Below, piece after piece: positions 17,117 through 27,000 of a DNA stretch of 64,000 nucleotides. Position numbers and translations under genes: made by a program. Within the stretch, counting starts at the first letter, position 1, and each line of letters starts with the position of its first letter. Source of the DNA: Magnetococcus marinus MC-1 (GTDB lineage Bacteria; Pseudomonadota; Magnetococcia; Magnetococcales; Magnetococcaceae); the NCBI RefSeq assembly GCF_000014865.1, contig NC_008576.1, positions 3,625,001 to 3,689,000 on the forward strand, read 5' to 3'. The notes under the pieces were generated by a model. The model did not search any database, was not told where the DNA came from, and saw only the letters and a program-made list of their open reading frames with translations.

Positions 17117-19888
17117 ATGGCTTCATCTCTCATACGCAAGCTGGCCCAACGCTTCCCCACCCTCTTGGGGAATCAAGCCCCTTGGCACATTTGGCTCAAT
17201 TTTGCTTTTGGCCTGATCGCCTTGATTATTGTTGCCTCCGCTGCCCTATCTGGGTTCCATCTTCAACGTTATGGGCAGATGGTCGAGAGCACCACCGCCC
17301 AATCCTTTTCGGCTTTAGAAGCCGCAGAAGAGCTCTCCGCGTACAGTGTGCTCCTGTCGGCGGGTCTACCCAGCATGGAACACACGCAACGTTTAGAAGA
17401 ATTGGCGCCATTAACCAACCGTCTAAGCCTCCATCGCCAAAAGGTCAGAGAGCGTTTGCAACAGTTGCAAGACTGGCTCCCTGCTGATCAATTGAGCCAG
17501 GTTCAAGAGCAACTCGGACAGATGGGCGATGCGTTTTCCCAGCTTATTTCTCTCCATGTCACGCGCTTTCGCCTCGCTTCGCAAAAGCAAGAGCAGCGCC
17601 ATCGCATGCGTAATTTGCGGGCCGCCTTGTTGGACATCATCCCCCCCCTGGATTTTGCTTCTGACGCCCTTACCCAATCCATCAGCCACTCACTGCTAGA
17701 ACAGTTTCAACAGGAACGGCTAGCCCCTCTTCTGCAAACCGTACAATTGGATGCCGAACTGGCGCAGTTTACATTAGATCTTGCTCAGCAATGTTTCCCA
17801 CAAAGCCCTAGCCAGAGCCCAGCAAAACCTTTTAACAACCCCATGCCACGGTTACAGAGCTATAGCATGCAGTTGCCCACCCTAACCCCGCTTTTGCATA
17901 AATTAGCCGAACTCGGTCCCAACGCTTTTCAAGCCCCTTGCCAAAAGGATGTTACCTTAACCCTGTTGAAGTTACTCCAGCAGACCCATCAAGCCAACAC
18001 ACAAGAAATTAAACAATTAAATCTGGTTATTACCCAGCAGCTCCCCAGTAGCATCGGACAGCTGTTAAAAGAGTCCACCGACCATTACGCGCTAACCATC
18101 TCCATCAAAACCACCAACAACCGTTTGCACTACATACTCACGGCGGCACTGCTGACCCAAAACCTAGAGGAGTTGCGACCACTGTTGCGCAGCGCCCGAC
18201 AGACTTACGCCTTTTTAGCGGCTCAGGTTAGCCAGTACAAAAACAGCCCCATGTCCACACAGAGCCCCCTATTGGTGGATAAAATCGAATCCCTTGTGCA
18301 ACAGTTTAGCACCCTATTGGAGGGGGATGAGGGCCTCTTACAAAATCACCACAGGCACCTATTAAACAAACAAGCCATTGCTTTAAATATTAAAAATAAT
18401 TTACACATCTCCAGCCTGCTCTCCGCACGCGTCACCCAACTGGTTAAGGATGTCAAACAACAGGTCAACAACCGCCGCCAAACCATGGCGGCCGGCCTGC
18501 CTAGCCAAATTTGGTTGTTGGCATTAACCACCTTGGGGGGATTGCTGATCGTCACCCTGATTGCTCTGCTTACCAGCCACCTACTCAAACAACGCCAGCA
18601 GCAGCTCACGGAGGGGGCCAAACGGCTACGCATTGTGGTAGAAAATATGCCGATCATGCTGCAAGCGTTCGATAACAATCATAACATTGTAGTGTGGAAC
18701 AGCGAGTGCGAACGCATTACCGGCTACAGCCGAGCCGAGGTAATCGGTCAACAACACATTATGCAGCAGCTCTACCCTTTAGAGATGACCCGCCAAAAGG
18801 TGCTCGACCTATTTACCAAGCAGAAAAGCAACTTTCGCAATGTCGAGTTTGATTTGACCAGCAAGACGGGCACGCAACACACCATCGCTTGGTCCAGCAG
18901 CCACCATCATTTTCCCATCCCCGGCTGGGGGGCTTGGGCGGTGGGGGTGGATGTGACTCAACGCACCACATTAGAACGTGAACTGCTGCTGCATCGGGAT
19001 AATCTGGATACACTGGTGCAAAGCCGGACCCAAGCCCTACAGCAAGCGATGCTGGATCTGGGCATTAAGACCGCAGAGGTGGAACGTTTTAACCGGGAAC
19101 TTGCCCACCGTGTCGAGGAAGAGGTTGAAAACAACCGCGCGAAAGATGGCCTGCTTATCCACCAATCGCGCATGGCTGCAATGGGGGAGATGATCGGCAA
19201 CATCGCCCATCAATGGCGTCAACCCTTGAGCGCTGTTAATTTAATTCTCTTTAACATCAAGGATATGTACCTGTTCGGCGAGCTTGATGAGAGCACCTTG
19301 CAAGCCAAAACAGAGCAAGCCAGCGCCTTGTTGCAAAGCATGTCTCAAACCATTGATGATTTTCGTAACTTTTTTAAACCTGATAAAGTTTTAGAGCATT
19401 TTGATTTTAATTTAGCGGTCGAGCATGCGCTCTCACTGGTTGCCTCGGCCATGGAAAATCACCAAATCACCCTACATTTTGAACCTTATCCTGAACCCTT
19501 GATTATTGAGGGCTACCCCCGTGAACTTTCCCAAGTCATTTTACTTTTATTAAATAATGCAAAGGATGCTATAGTAGAGACCGAACATCAAAAAGGGCTT
19601 ATCTCTCTAAAACTTACAGAAGTTGGCACCCAAACCAAGCTCACCATCCAAGATAGTGGTAACGGTATACCAAAAGATATTTTAGATCGTATTTTTGAGC
19701 CTTATTTCACCACCAAAGAAGAGAGCAAAGGCACCGGTATTGGCCTATACATGGCACGCATGATCATAATGGAGCATATGCATGGCACCATTATGGCCCA
19801 TAATGAACCCCAAGGGGCTTGTTTTACCCTTAACATACCACGGGCCGAGGGGCATACCCTCAGCGCTGAGCAGGAACAGCTTACATGA
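17117..19888 (+). CDS. Membrane PAS sensor histidine kinase
   Basis: This protein is 923 residues. One membrane helix lies near 25-47 and another near 470-493. The long helical, Gln/Leu-rich extracytoplasmic domain between them has no family I recognise. A PAS domain follows (LRIVVENMPIMLQAFDNN onward, about 508-620). After a coiled coil comes the HisKA box IAHQWRQPL with phospho-acceptor His698, and a HATPase domain with DSGNGIPK and GTGIGLYMA. The AHQWRQPL form belongs to the HPK4-like class. The start at 17117 has AGAGGA nine bases upstream. The next gene overlaps by four bases and is the obvious partner. Confidence 0.9.
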   Translation: MASSLIRKLAQRFPTLLGNQAPWHIWLNFAFGLIALIIVASAALSGFHLQRYGQMVESTTAQSFSALEAAEELSAYSVLLSAGLPSMEHTQRLEELAPLTNRLSLHRQKVRERLQQLQDWLPADQLSQVQEQLGQMGDAFSQLISLHVTRFRLASQKQEQRHRMRNLRAALLDIIPPLDFASDALTQSISHSLLEQFQQERLAPLLQTVQLDAELAQFTLDLAQQCFPQSPSQSPAKPFNNPMPRLQSYSMQLPTLTPLLHKLAELGPNAFQAPCQKDVTLTLLKLLQQTHQANTQEIKQLNLVITQQLPSSIGQLLKESTDHYALTISIKTTNNRLHYILTAALLTQNLEELRPLLRSARQTYAFLAAQVSQYKNSPMSTQSPLLVDKIESLVQQFSTLLEGDEGLLQNHHRHLLNKQAIALNIKNNLHISSLLSARVTQLVKDVKQQVNNRRQTMAAGLPSQIWLLALTTLGGLLIVTLIALLTSHLLKQRQQQLTEGAKRLRIVVENMPIMLQAFDNNHNIVVWNSECERITGYSRAEVIGQQHIMQQLYPLEMTRQKVLDLFTKQKSNFRNVEFDLTSKTGTQHTIAWSSSHHHFPIPGWGAWAVGVDVTQRTTLERELLLHRDNLDTLVQSRTQALQQAMLDLGIKTAEVERFNRELAHRVEEEVENNRAKDGLLIHQSRMAAMGEMIGNIAHQWRQPLSAVNLILFNIKDMYLFGELDESTLQAKTEQASALLQSMSQTIDDFRNFFKPDKVLEHFDFNLAVEHALSLVASAMENHQITLHFEPYPEPLIIEGYPRELSQVILLLLNNAKDAIVETEHQKGLISLKLTEVGTQTKLTIQDSGNGIPKDILDRIFEPYFTTKEESKGTGIGLYMARMIIMEHMHGTIMAHNEPQGACFTLNIPRAEGHTLSAEQEQLT

Positions 19889-21201
19889 CACACATGGCGC
19901 CAACTAAATTTACCGCCAATAAGCTTCACGTTCTTTATGTGGAGGATGAGGCAACCATACGCGAAGAGCTAAGCTCATATCTAAAACGACGCGTAACCCT
20001 GTTGCAGGTTGCCAGCAATGGGGAAGAGGCGTTGGAGATGTTTAAGCGCAGCAAGCCCGATTTGGTCATTACCGATATACGCATGCCCCGCATGGATGGC
20101 CTACAGCTCGCCGAGGCCATTCGCGCTCTGGATACTGACATACCCATTATGGTAACCACCGCCTATAATGATGAACGCTTTTTCCTAAAAGCGATCTCCA
20201 TTGGCATTGATGAGTTTATCCTTAAACCCACGCAACCTGATCTGCTTAGCCAAGCCATTGCCAAGCTGACCAAACATATCGAAATTAAGCGCGAAAGTCA
20301 GCGCCACCAACAGTTTGTCGAGATGTTGCTGGAGAGCTTGCCAGCCTTTATCTTGGTGGTCAACGATAGCGAGATTGAACACGCCAACAGCCCCTTTTTG
20401 CATTTTTTAGGGCTCAGTCATATGGAGCAGCTGGACCCTAAAGGTTCTGACATCATACAGGCCATCTGTATACAGCCCAACGATGCGCTGAGCCACCTAT
20501 TGGAACGTGGCGATTGGCTTAGTTACATGACCCAGCGCTGTAACATTCTTCCCACCATTCAGTTGCAAGAACCCAGCAAGAGCCGAGACCCGATTACCTG
20601 CGCCATCTCCTGGAGTTTTGACGCCACGGCGGGACGCCAGGTGTTTGCCTTTACGGATCTCTATTTAATCCAGCGCAAGATTAATGATCTTGAGAAAAAA
20701 GTCTACCATGACCCCCTCACCGGGGCCGCCAATCGCTCTCGACTCTATGAAAAATTTCATGAAGAGATGAAGCGCAGTGAACGCTATGGATCACCCGTCT
20801 CTATTCTGATGTTGGATATTGACCATTTTAAACGGGTCAATGACACCTATGGTCACAATGCCGGTGACGAGGTGTTGTTAGAGGTGGTCAAGCGCATGCA
20901 AGGCCATGTACGTGTAACCGATCTGGTAGGGCGATGGGGGGGGGAGGAGTTTTTATTAATTGCCCCTGAAACGGTGCTGGGGGCTGCCCTTGAAGTGGCC
21001 GAAAACATCCGCCGCCTCATTGGTCAAATTCCCTTTGGTCAAGTGGGTCGGGTCACCTGTAGTATCGGGGTGGGGCAACTGGCTAAGGGCGAGTCCATGA
21101 ACACCTGTTTGGAACGGGTGGATGCCGCACTTTATCGTGCCAAAAAGCAGGGCCGTGACCGGGTTGAGATGGCCGACCCACCCCCGACATCCCCTCTTTA
21201 A
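19885..21201 (+). CDS. Response regulator with PAS-like linker and GGDEF diguanylate cyclase
   Basis: This 438-residue protein has an N-terminal REC domain (YVEDE acidic pair, Asp64 in VITDIRMPRMDG, Lys in FILKP). A poorly conserved PAS-like middle (about 145-265) follows, then a GGDEF domain from HDPLTGAANRSRL onward. The active-site loop is GGEEF, and an RVTD inhibitory site lies exactly five residues before it, so catalysis and product feedback both look intact. It should make c-di-GMP on phosphorylation by the overlapping upstream kinase (ATGA overlap). Confidence 0.93.
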   Translation: MTHMAPTKFTANKLHVLYVEDEATIREELSSYLKRRVTLLQVASNGEEALEMFKRSKPDLVITDIRMPRMDGLQLAEAIRALDTDIPIMVTTAYNDERFFLKAISIGIDEFILKPTQPDLLSQAIAKLTKHIEIKRESQRHQQFVEMLLESLPAFILVVNDSEIEHANSPFLHFLGLSHMEQLDPKGSDIIQAICIQPNDALSHLLERGDWLSYMTQRCNILPTIQLQEPSKSRDPITCAISWSFDATAGRQVFAFTDLYLIQRKINDLEKKVYHDPLTGAANRSRLYEKFHEEMKRSERYGSPVSILMLDIDHFKRVNDTYGHNAGDEVLLEVVKRMQGHVRVTDLVGRWGGEEFLLIAPETVLGAALEVAENIRRLIGQIPFGQVGRVTCSIGVGQLAKGESMNTCLERVDAALYRAKKQGRDRVEMADPPPTSPL

Positions 21202-21324
21202 GCCCCATTGCGGAACGGACCCTAAGGCGGGGCAACATGGCCCTCAGCTTACACGCAGGCCCCGAGCACAGACCTTAGCCCTCCTTCTGTGGAGCACGCA
21301 TAAATAACCTTAAGTGAAACCGCG

Positions 21325-21423
21325 CTAACCCGGATATTTCATGAATCCCTTCGATGATCGCGTAGAGATTGGATTTTAAAGATCAAGCGAGAACGTCTGG
21401 GTTTCATGAAATATCCGGGTTAG
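21325..21423. repeat. Short inverted-repeat element, copy 1 (MITE-like)
   Basis: A 99-base unit is bounded by perfect 21-base inverted repeats (21325-21345 and 21403-21423, outer end CTAACCCGG). It has no coding capacity. A related, longer copy is at 53280-53442. The core CCGG-to-CCGG distance is 89 bases here and 158 in the other copy; a 68-base internal block flanked by AAAG is missing here. This fits a non-autonomous element or IS remnant; the parent family is not assigned. It lies between convergent genes. Confidence 0.75.
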
Positions 21424-21457
21424 GGTTTGATCTGCATTTTCAAACAAGCTATGCAAC

Positions 21458-22507
21458 CTACTCGTTAAGCCCAACCAGCTGTAACACGTTTTGCGGTGGC
21501 GCCAAATCAGACCGGACTTTGATAATATTATAATCAGGGTCTGCTGCATGCTCGTGCAGGTCCACCAACTGGATGGAAAACACCGTGTGCGCAGAGCTCT
21601 GAGCGAAAACAATAACAAGTGGATGAAGAAGGTGTTCTGCGGAATTTTGCACCACAGAGGCGATCATGCCATTTTTTAATTCTACAATGCTGCCGCTGGG
21701 ATACACGCCAACCAATTTCACAAAGGCTTGGAACAGGGTTTTGTCATATTTTTCGCCAGCATCCGCCAACATCTCCTGCAAAATGGCATAGCCTCGGTTG
21801 GCATCACGGTAAGGCCGCTTAGAGGTGGCGGCCTCAAAGCTGTCTACAATGGCGATCATGCGGCCTGGACGGCCAATTTGCCCCCCCTTTATGCCCTGAG
21901 GATAACCACTACCATCAAGCCTTTCATGGTGTTGCTCTACCGCTTGCATAACCGTTTGGTTTGTATCTGAGATATCTTTGAGTAGACGTAAGGTTAATGG
22001 AACGTGCATGTATATGAAGCGCTTGTCATTATCGTTCAAATGGCCCTGCTTGTTTAAAATATCGGTAGGTATACGCGCTTTACCTAAATCGTGAACCAGC
22101 CCAGCCAAGCCCATGGCCTTTATTTCCTGGTTGGGTAGCCCTAGGGTCTTCGCAAATGCAATCAGATAGGCGGCACTGTTACAACAGTGCTCGTAGGTCA
22201 CATTATCCCGTAACCGTAGACTTGTGAGGGTCATGAGCGCCAAACTGTTTTGATCGAGCGATGCTTGCAGTTGAGCGACACTCTGGTTGAGCAGTTCCAG
22301 GTCAAGTGGTTGACCTTTGGCTGAACGCTCAAAGGCATTTTGAGTAGCCGCACGGGTGACATCCAGCGTTTTGCCAAGCTGGGTCATACTCCGTTTTAGG
22401 GCCTGTAAGCCGACACGCGCAGCGGGTGAGGTTTTTGGATCTAAGGCGTCCAGTTGTTGTTCCCACTGCGTCTGGGGCGGCACTGAAGTTGCGTTAACCG
22501 TTTCCAT
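21458..22507 (-). CDS. HD-GYP domain c-di-GMP phosphodiesterase
   Basis: This 349-residue protein has a helical N-terminal part (about 1-95) of unknown role. The HD-GYP domain follows, with HDLGK, the second metal cluster HHERLDGSGYP, and a DSFEAATSKRPYR segment, all near consensus. The family hydrolyses c-di-GMP to pGpG or GMP. The C-terminal 70 residues resemble the PilZ-neighbouring tails seen in similar proteins but are not assigned. No membrane segment is present. It is transcribed toward the REC-GGDEF gene, with the inverted-repeat element between the stops. Confidence 0.9.
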   Translation of the reverse strand: METVNATSVPPQTQWEQQLDALDPKTSPAARVGLQALKRSMTQLGKTLDVTRAATQNAFERSAKGQPLDLELLNQSVAQLQASLDQNSLALMTLTSLRLRDNVTYEHCCNSAAYLIAFAKTLGLPNQEIKAMGLAGLVHDLGKARIPTDILNKQGHLNDNDKRFIYMHVPLTLRLLKDISDTNQTVMQAVEQHHERLDGSGYPQGIKGGQIGRPGRMIAIVDSFEAATSKRPYRDANRGYAILQEMLADAGEKYDKTLFQAFVKLVGVYPSGSIVELKNGMIASVVQNSAEHLLHPLVIVFAQSSAHTVFSIQLVDLHEHAADPDYNIIKVRSDLAPPQNVLQLVGLNE

Positions 22508-22961
22508 AGCTCACCACCTGGCTCTGTTTAGGTCATCCATTTTTTTTGTAGATTTTCTCCCTCAATTTATCAATAAACTGCGGCACTGTCTCCCTAAATA
22601 TATGCCTAAGCACCTCTTTAGAGTTTGCGAAATATCATAAATGAGACGAAATCAAGCTGTTCCAGCATAAATTTTAACCTGTTCGGTTTTTCTTTCTCTT
22701 ACACGAAACAAGATTTGGCATTCTGAGATATTTCCTGGGGGTCCCTTAGCGGCCACCGTTTTTTTTGAATGCGCTTATCTTTCAAACACAAAAACGATAC
22801 CTAGGTCATTAAGTTGGAGTCACCCCTCCTCAATCCAAAACGCTATCAACAGAACGCCTGATAACTTTTTAGATGCGTTCTCCCGCTCTGCACCATGGGG
22901 TAAGGCCGCGATGGGATGTTGTTATCTAGGGAATGCTCGCAAAAACAACGGCTGGTCTCTG
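22508..22961. other. Intergenic region, 454 bases
   Basis: Lower-GC DNA lies between two minus-strand HD-GYP genes. I see no open frame with coding character, no tRNA and no strong terminator. The promoter of the 22507 gene should lie in its left part. Confidence 0.5.
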
Positions 22962-24095
22962 CTAACCGGGCGTCACGGTGTGCGCCTTAGCATCGCCTGC
23001 CTCATCGTAGCGCAAATCCACGGGGGAGGTTTTTGCATCCCATGCGGCTATTAACTGCTCCACCTGTGCCCGCTGCGCCACAAACAGGACCACCAACTCT
23101 GGATCAAACTGACTGCCCGCCAAATCTTGCAGTGTTTCGAAGGCTTCATCTAATGAAACCCCCTTCCGATAGCTCTGGCACAAGGTCATCACATCAAAGC
23201 TGTCGGCGATGGCCACAATGCGCCCCTCTTGAGGAATCTGCTTTCCCTGTAGACCATGGGGATAACCGCTACCATCCCAGTGTTCATGGTGGGTTAAGGC
23301 CAAGGTCCGGGCCAGTTGCAGCAAGGGGGATTCATGCTCACCAAGAATGGCCGCGCCTATTTCGCAGTGGTTACGCATGATGTGCCACTCTGCGGGGGTT
23401 AATTTGGTGGGTTTTAATAAAATATGATCGGGGATACCGATTTTTCCCACATCATGCATCTGCGCGGCCTGCTCCAACAGGGTCACACGCTGTGCATCCA
23501 ACCCCAACGCCCGCCCCATAATGCCACAATAACGGCTCATACGTTCCACGTGCAGCCCGGTCTCATTATCCCGATACTCTGCGGCCCGTCCCAAGTGCCG
23601 AATAATGTCCAGATGGCTCTGCTCGATGCGCCGATTGGCGCGTTGCAGGTCGGCGGCGTGGGCTTGCTGCATGGTGCTAAAATTGAGATTACAGATTTGC
23701 AGTTGGCGTTGGCTCGTAACCAGCGCTAACTGCCGCGCAACCCGTGCCTGTACCACCAGTTGATCAAACGGCTTGCTAATATAATCCACCCCACCACAGA
23801 GAAAGCCATCCCGTTCCGAGCCCGCTTGCAAGGCCGCACTGGTAAAGATAACCGGTATGTGCGCCGTGTCTGCACGGGCCTTCAGTACCCGGCACACGGC
23901 ATAGCCATCCATCACCGGCAACTGCACATCCAACAAGATAAGATCCGGCTGAGTAACCGGAATATCCTCCAGCGCCGATTCGCCATCCAAGGCGACCGAC
24001 AGGGCGTAGCGCTCCCCTAAATACTCTACCAACAGATCCAAATTGCCGACTTGCGCATCCACCACAAAAATTTTACTGCGTCGTTCATGATTCAT
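22962..24095 (-). CDS. Response regulator with HD-GYP output
   Basis: This 377-residue protein has REC at about 8-125 with phospho-acceptor Asp56 (LILLDVQLPVMDG) and conserved Lys in ISKPF. A coiled linker follows, then HD-GYP (HDVGK, HHEHWDGSGYP, DSFDVMT). One acidic residue of the usual DD metal pair is Ala (VVDAQ, residues 11-15). That may weaken metal binding and phosphorylation. The predicted role is phosphorylation-controlled c-di-GMP breakdown. The start overlaps the end of the hybrid kinase gene by 11 bases, so that kinase is its likely partner. Confidence 0.92.
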   Translation of the reverse strand: MNHERRSKIFVVDAQVGNLDLLVEYLGERYALSVALDGESALEDIPVTQPDLILLDVQLPVMDGYAVCRVLKARADTAHIPVIFTSAALQAGSERDGFLCGGVDYISKPFDQLVVQARVARQLALVTSQRQLQICNLNFSTMQQAHAADLQRANRRIEQSHLDIIRHLGRAAEYRDNETGLHVERMSRYCGIMGRALGLDAQRVTLLEQAAQMHDVGKIGIPDHILLKPTKLTPAEWHIMRNHCEIGAAILGEHESPLLQLARTLALTHHEHWDGSGYPHGLQGKQIPQEGRIVAIADSFDVMTLCQSYRKGVSLDEAFETLQDLAGSQFDPELVVLFVAQRAQVEQLIAAWDAKTSPVDLRYDEAGDAKAHTVTPG

Positions 24096-27000
24096 CCGTG
24101 CACTCTCCAGCCAACCGTTGCAGCAGGGTCTGCACCAACTGCTCAGCCTCTTTCATTCGGTAACGTTGGATATGACTAAGCAACATCGTAATGGGTGTCT
24201 CATAGCTCCCTGGCAACGAGCTTTCTTGCAACTGTGCCACAATGGGCTGACACGCTTTGGGTTGCCGCATCTCCAAGGGCTCCACCAACGCTTGCAACAG
24301 TGAATAGAGTTGGGCGGTACGGCTATCCCCCCCCACAGGCCGCTCTGGCAAAGCGGTCTGTGCCTCAACCGTTAAAGGTTGTAGCCCTGCCATTACCTCA
24401 CTCAAGCTCTGCGCCAAGGGGATAAGTGCCTGGGTGGTCGCCCGCTCATCGCGCTGTTTACACGCTGTTTCAAGCACGCCCGCACACGCGGCCAAAGGCA
24501 GGGCACCGAGGCTCACAGCGACCCCCTTTAAGGTGTGTGCCTGCATCATGCAGGTGTTAAAATCTTTGCGTGCCAATCCTTCACGGATCTGCACCATGAT
24601 CTCTTTTTGGTCCTGATAAAACCGCTGTAGAAGGGTAAGATAGAGGCTCTTATTCCCCACCAGCCGCTGCACCCCCAGCGGAATGTTTATCCCAGGTAGC
24701 TGCTCAGGCAGCGTAACGTCAGGCTCCGTTTCATCCCCAGGCAAACGCAAACGCGCAACGGCCCTAGACGGCTCTCCTTTAGAGGGCAGCCAACGTAACA
24801 GCATTTCATAGAGCTTATGGGGTTCTATGGGTTTGCTCACATGACCGTTCATGCCCACGGCTAACGCACGCGCTTGATCGGCCTCCATAACAGTGGCGGT
24901 CATGGCAATAATGGGCAGGGTTAATGACATGTTTTGACGGATCGCCTGGGTCGCCGCATAACCATCCATGACAGGCATTTGAATATCCATTAACACCAGA
25001 TCAAAGCTGGCTTGCTCTAAAAAGCTTAACGCTTGGCTGCCATTATCGGCCACCGTCACCTCGACACCAACCATACTCAGCAGCTCAAAGGCAACCTCTT
25101 GATTAACCCCATTATCCTCCACCAGCAAGATATTGGCACCTGTCAACAAGGGCTTATAACGAGCGATGACATCGGTCTCGCCGCTCAATCCCGTTACGCG
25201 GCCCTCATCCACCAACAGTTGCACCATCCCTTCCAGCAACCGCGACGGGGTTAAAGGCTTTTGTACATGGCCCAACTGTTTATCCTTGGCCATCCATGCC
25301 AAAACCTGTTCTCGGTCCCCATGGGTATGCATTACCAACACGGGACAAGCCCCCCCTGCATCTGCCTGACGAATGGCGGCATAAGCGTGTGCGCCCTGGG
25401 CATCCACCATGCTACTGTCAAGCAACACCATATCCGGACCTATCTTGGCTTGCAACGCGGTTAGCAGCTGCTCCACCTGCTCGGCTTCTAGCACGTCACA
25501 ACCCATATGTTTTAACATCTCGGCAACCACCCGCCGCGCCAGCGCCGAACCATCTGCCAGCAACACCACACGGCCCCGTATCCCTTGGGGAACGATGGCG
25601 TCCACCACCTGCTCCTGCACCACCGTAAAGGGTACCGTAAAGGTAAAACAAGAGCCAACCTCGGGCGTGCTCTGTACACTCAATTCACCCGCCATCAGGT
25701 TGACCAACTGTTTACAGATGGCCAAACCCAAACCACGCCCACCATAGCGCCGGGTAATGGAGCTATCCGCCTGCTCAAAGGCGACAAAGAGCTGTTGGAT
25801 TTGGGACTCATCCATACCGATACCGGTATCTTGCACAGAGAAACGCAGCACGATTTGATCACCCTGCTGCTGCACTTTTTCTACATTGACCACCACGCTA
25901 CCCTGCTCGGTAAACTTAACCGCATTGCCGGTCAGGTTGAGCAAAATCTGGTTAAGACGCAGGGCATCCCCCACCACCCGTTGGGGCAGATCAAGGTGAC
26001 GCCTAAAAATTAAGGCTAGGCCCTTCTCATCGGCTTTAACTGAGGTTAGCGTCGCGAGGGTATCGAGCACCTCATCTAGGTTGAAGGGAACCATCTCCAT
26101 CTCCATTTTACCGGCCTCAACCTTGGCAAAATCGAGAATGTCGTTGATGATGTGCAACAGCGATTGAGCCGCCCCATGGATTTTTTGCAAATACGCACGC
26201 TGTCTTGGATCATTGCTGGTGCGTATCGCCAAATGGCTCATACCCAGAATGGCGTTCATCGGGGTGCGAATTTCATGGCTCATATTGGCCAGAAAATCGC
26301 TTTTAGCACGGTTGGCTTGGTCTGCCGCACGCACCGCACCCTGTAATACCTGCTCTTGCTGTTTGCGAACCGAGATATCTTGAAACACCACCACCGAACC
26401 GACGATGCGCTCCCCTTCCTCTAGCGGCACAGCCACCATAGAAACGGGGAACATCTGCCCACTACGGTTGATAAAATGTTCATCCTCCGAACGGGCCGGC
26501 GCCGCTTCATCCATGCTACGCAAGGCGGGCCATTGGTAGGCATCCGCAATCCGCGTCGATGCGTGAATCAATCCTTGCATTTTTTTTAAGTGGATCTCTT
26601 CGGCACTCCACCCGAGCATCCTTTCGGCCTGTTTATTAATAAAAATACAAGCCCCTTCGCGGTCTACCGCAAAGAGCCCCTCGCCCATGGCATCGGTGAT
26701 TCCCTGAAGAAAAATCTTCTGTTTTTCATGCTGCTCTTCAACCCGTTTACGTTGGGTTATATCGGTACGTATGGAGATATATTGGTAGGGCTTACCCTGA
26801 CTGTCCAGAAAGGGGACAATGGTGGATGCAACCCAGAAAAAACCACCCTCCTTGGCGCGGTTTTTCAGCTCACCATGCCACACGTTACCCTGTTCAATGG
26901 TGTGCCACATTTCCTGAAAAAACGTAGCCCCATGATGGCCCGAACTCAGCACACGATGATTGTTGCCCAACAGCTCGGACTCTGCGTAGCCGCTGACCAG

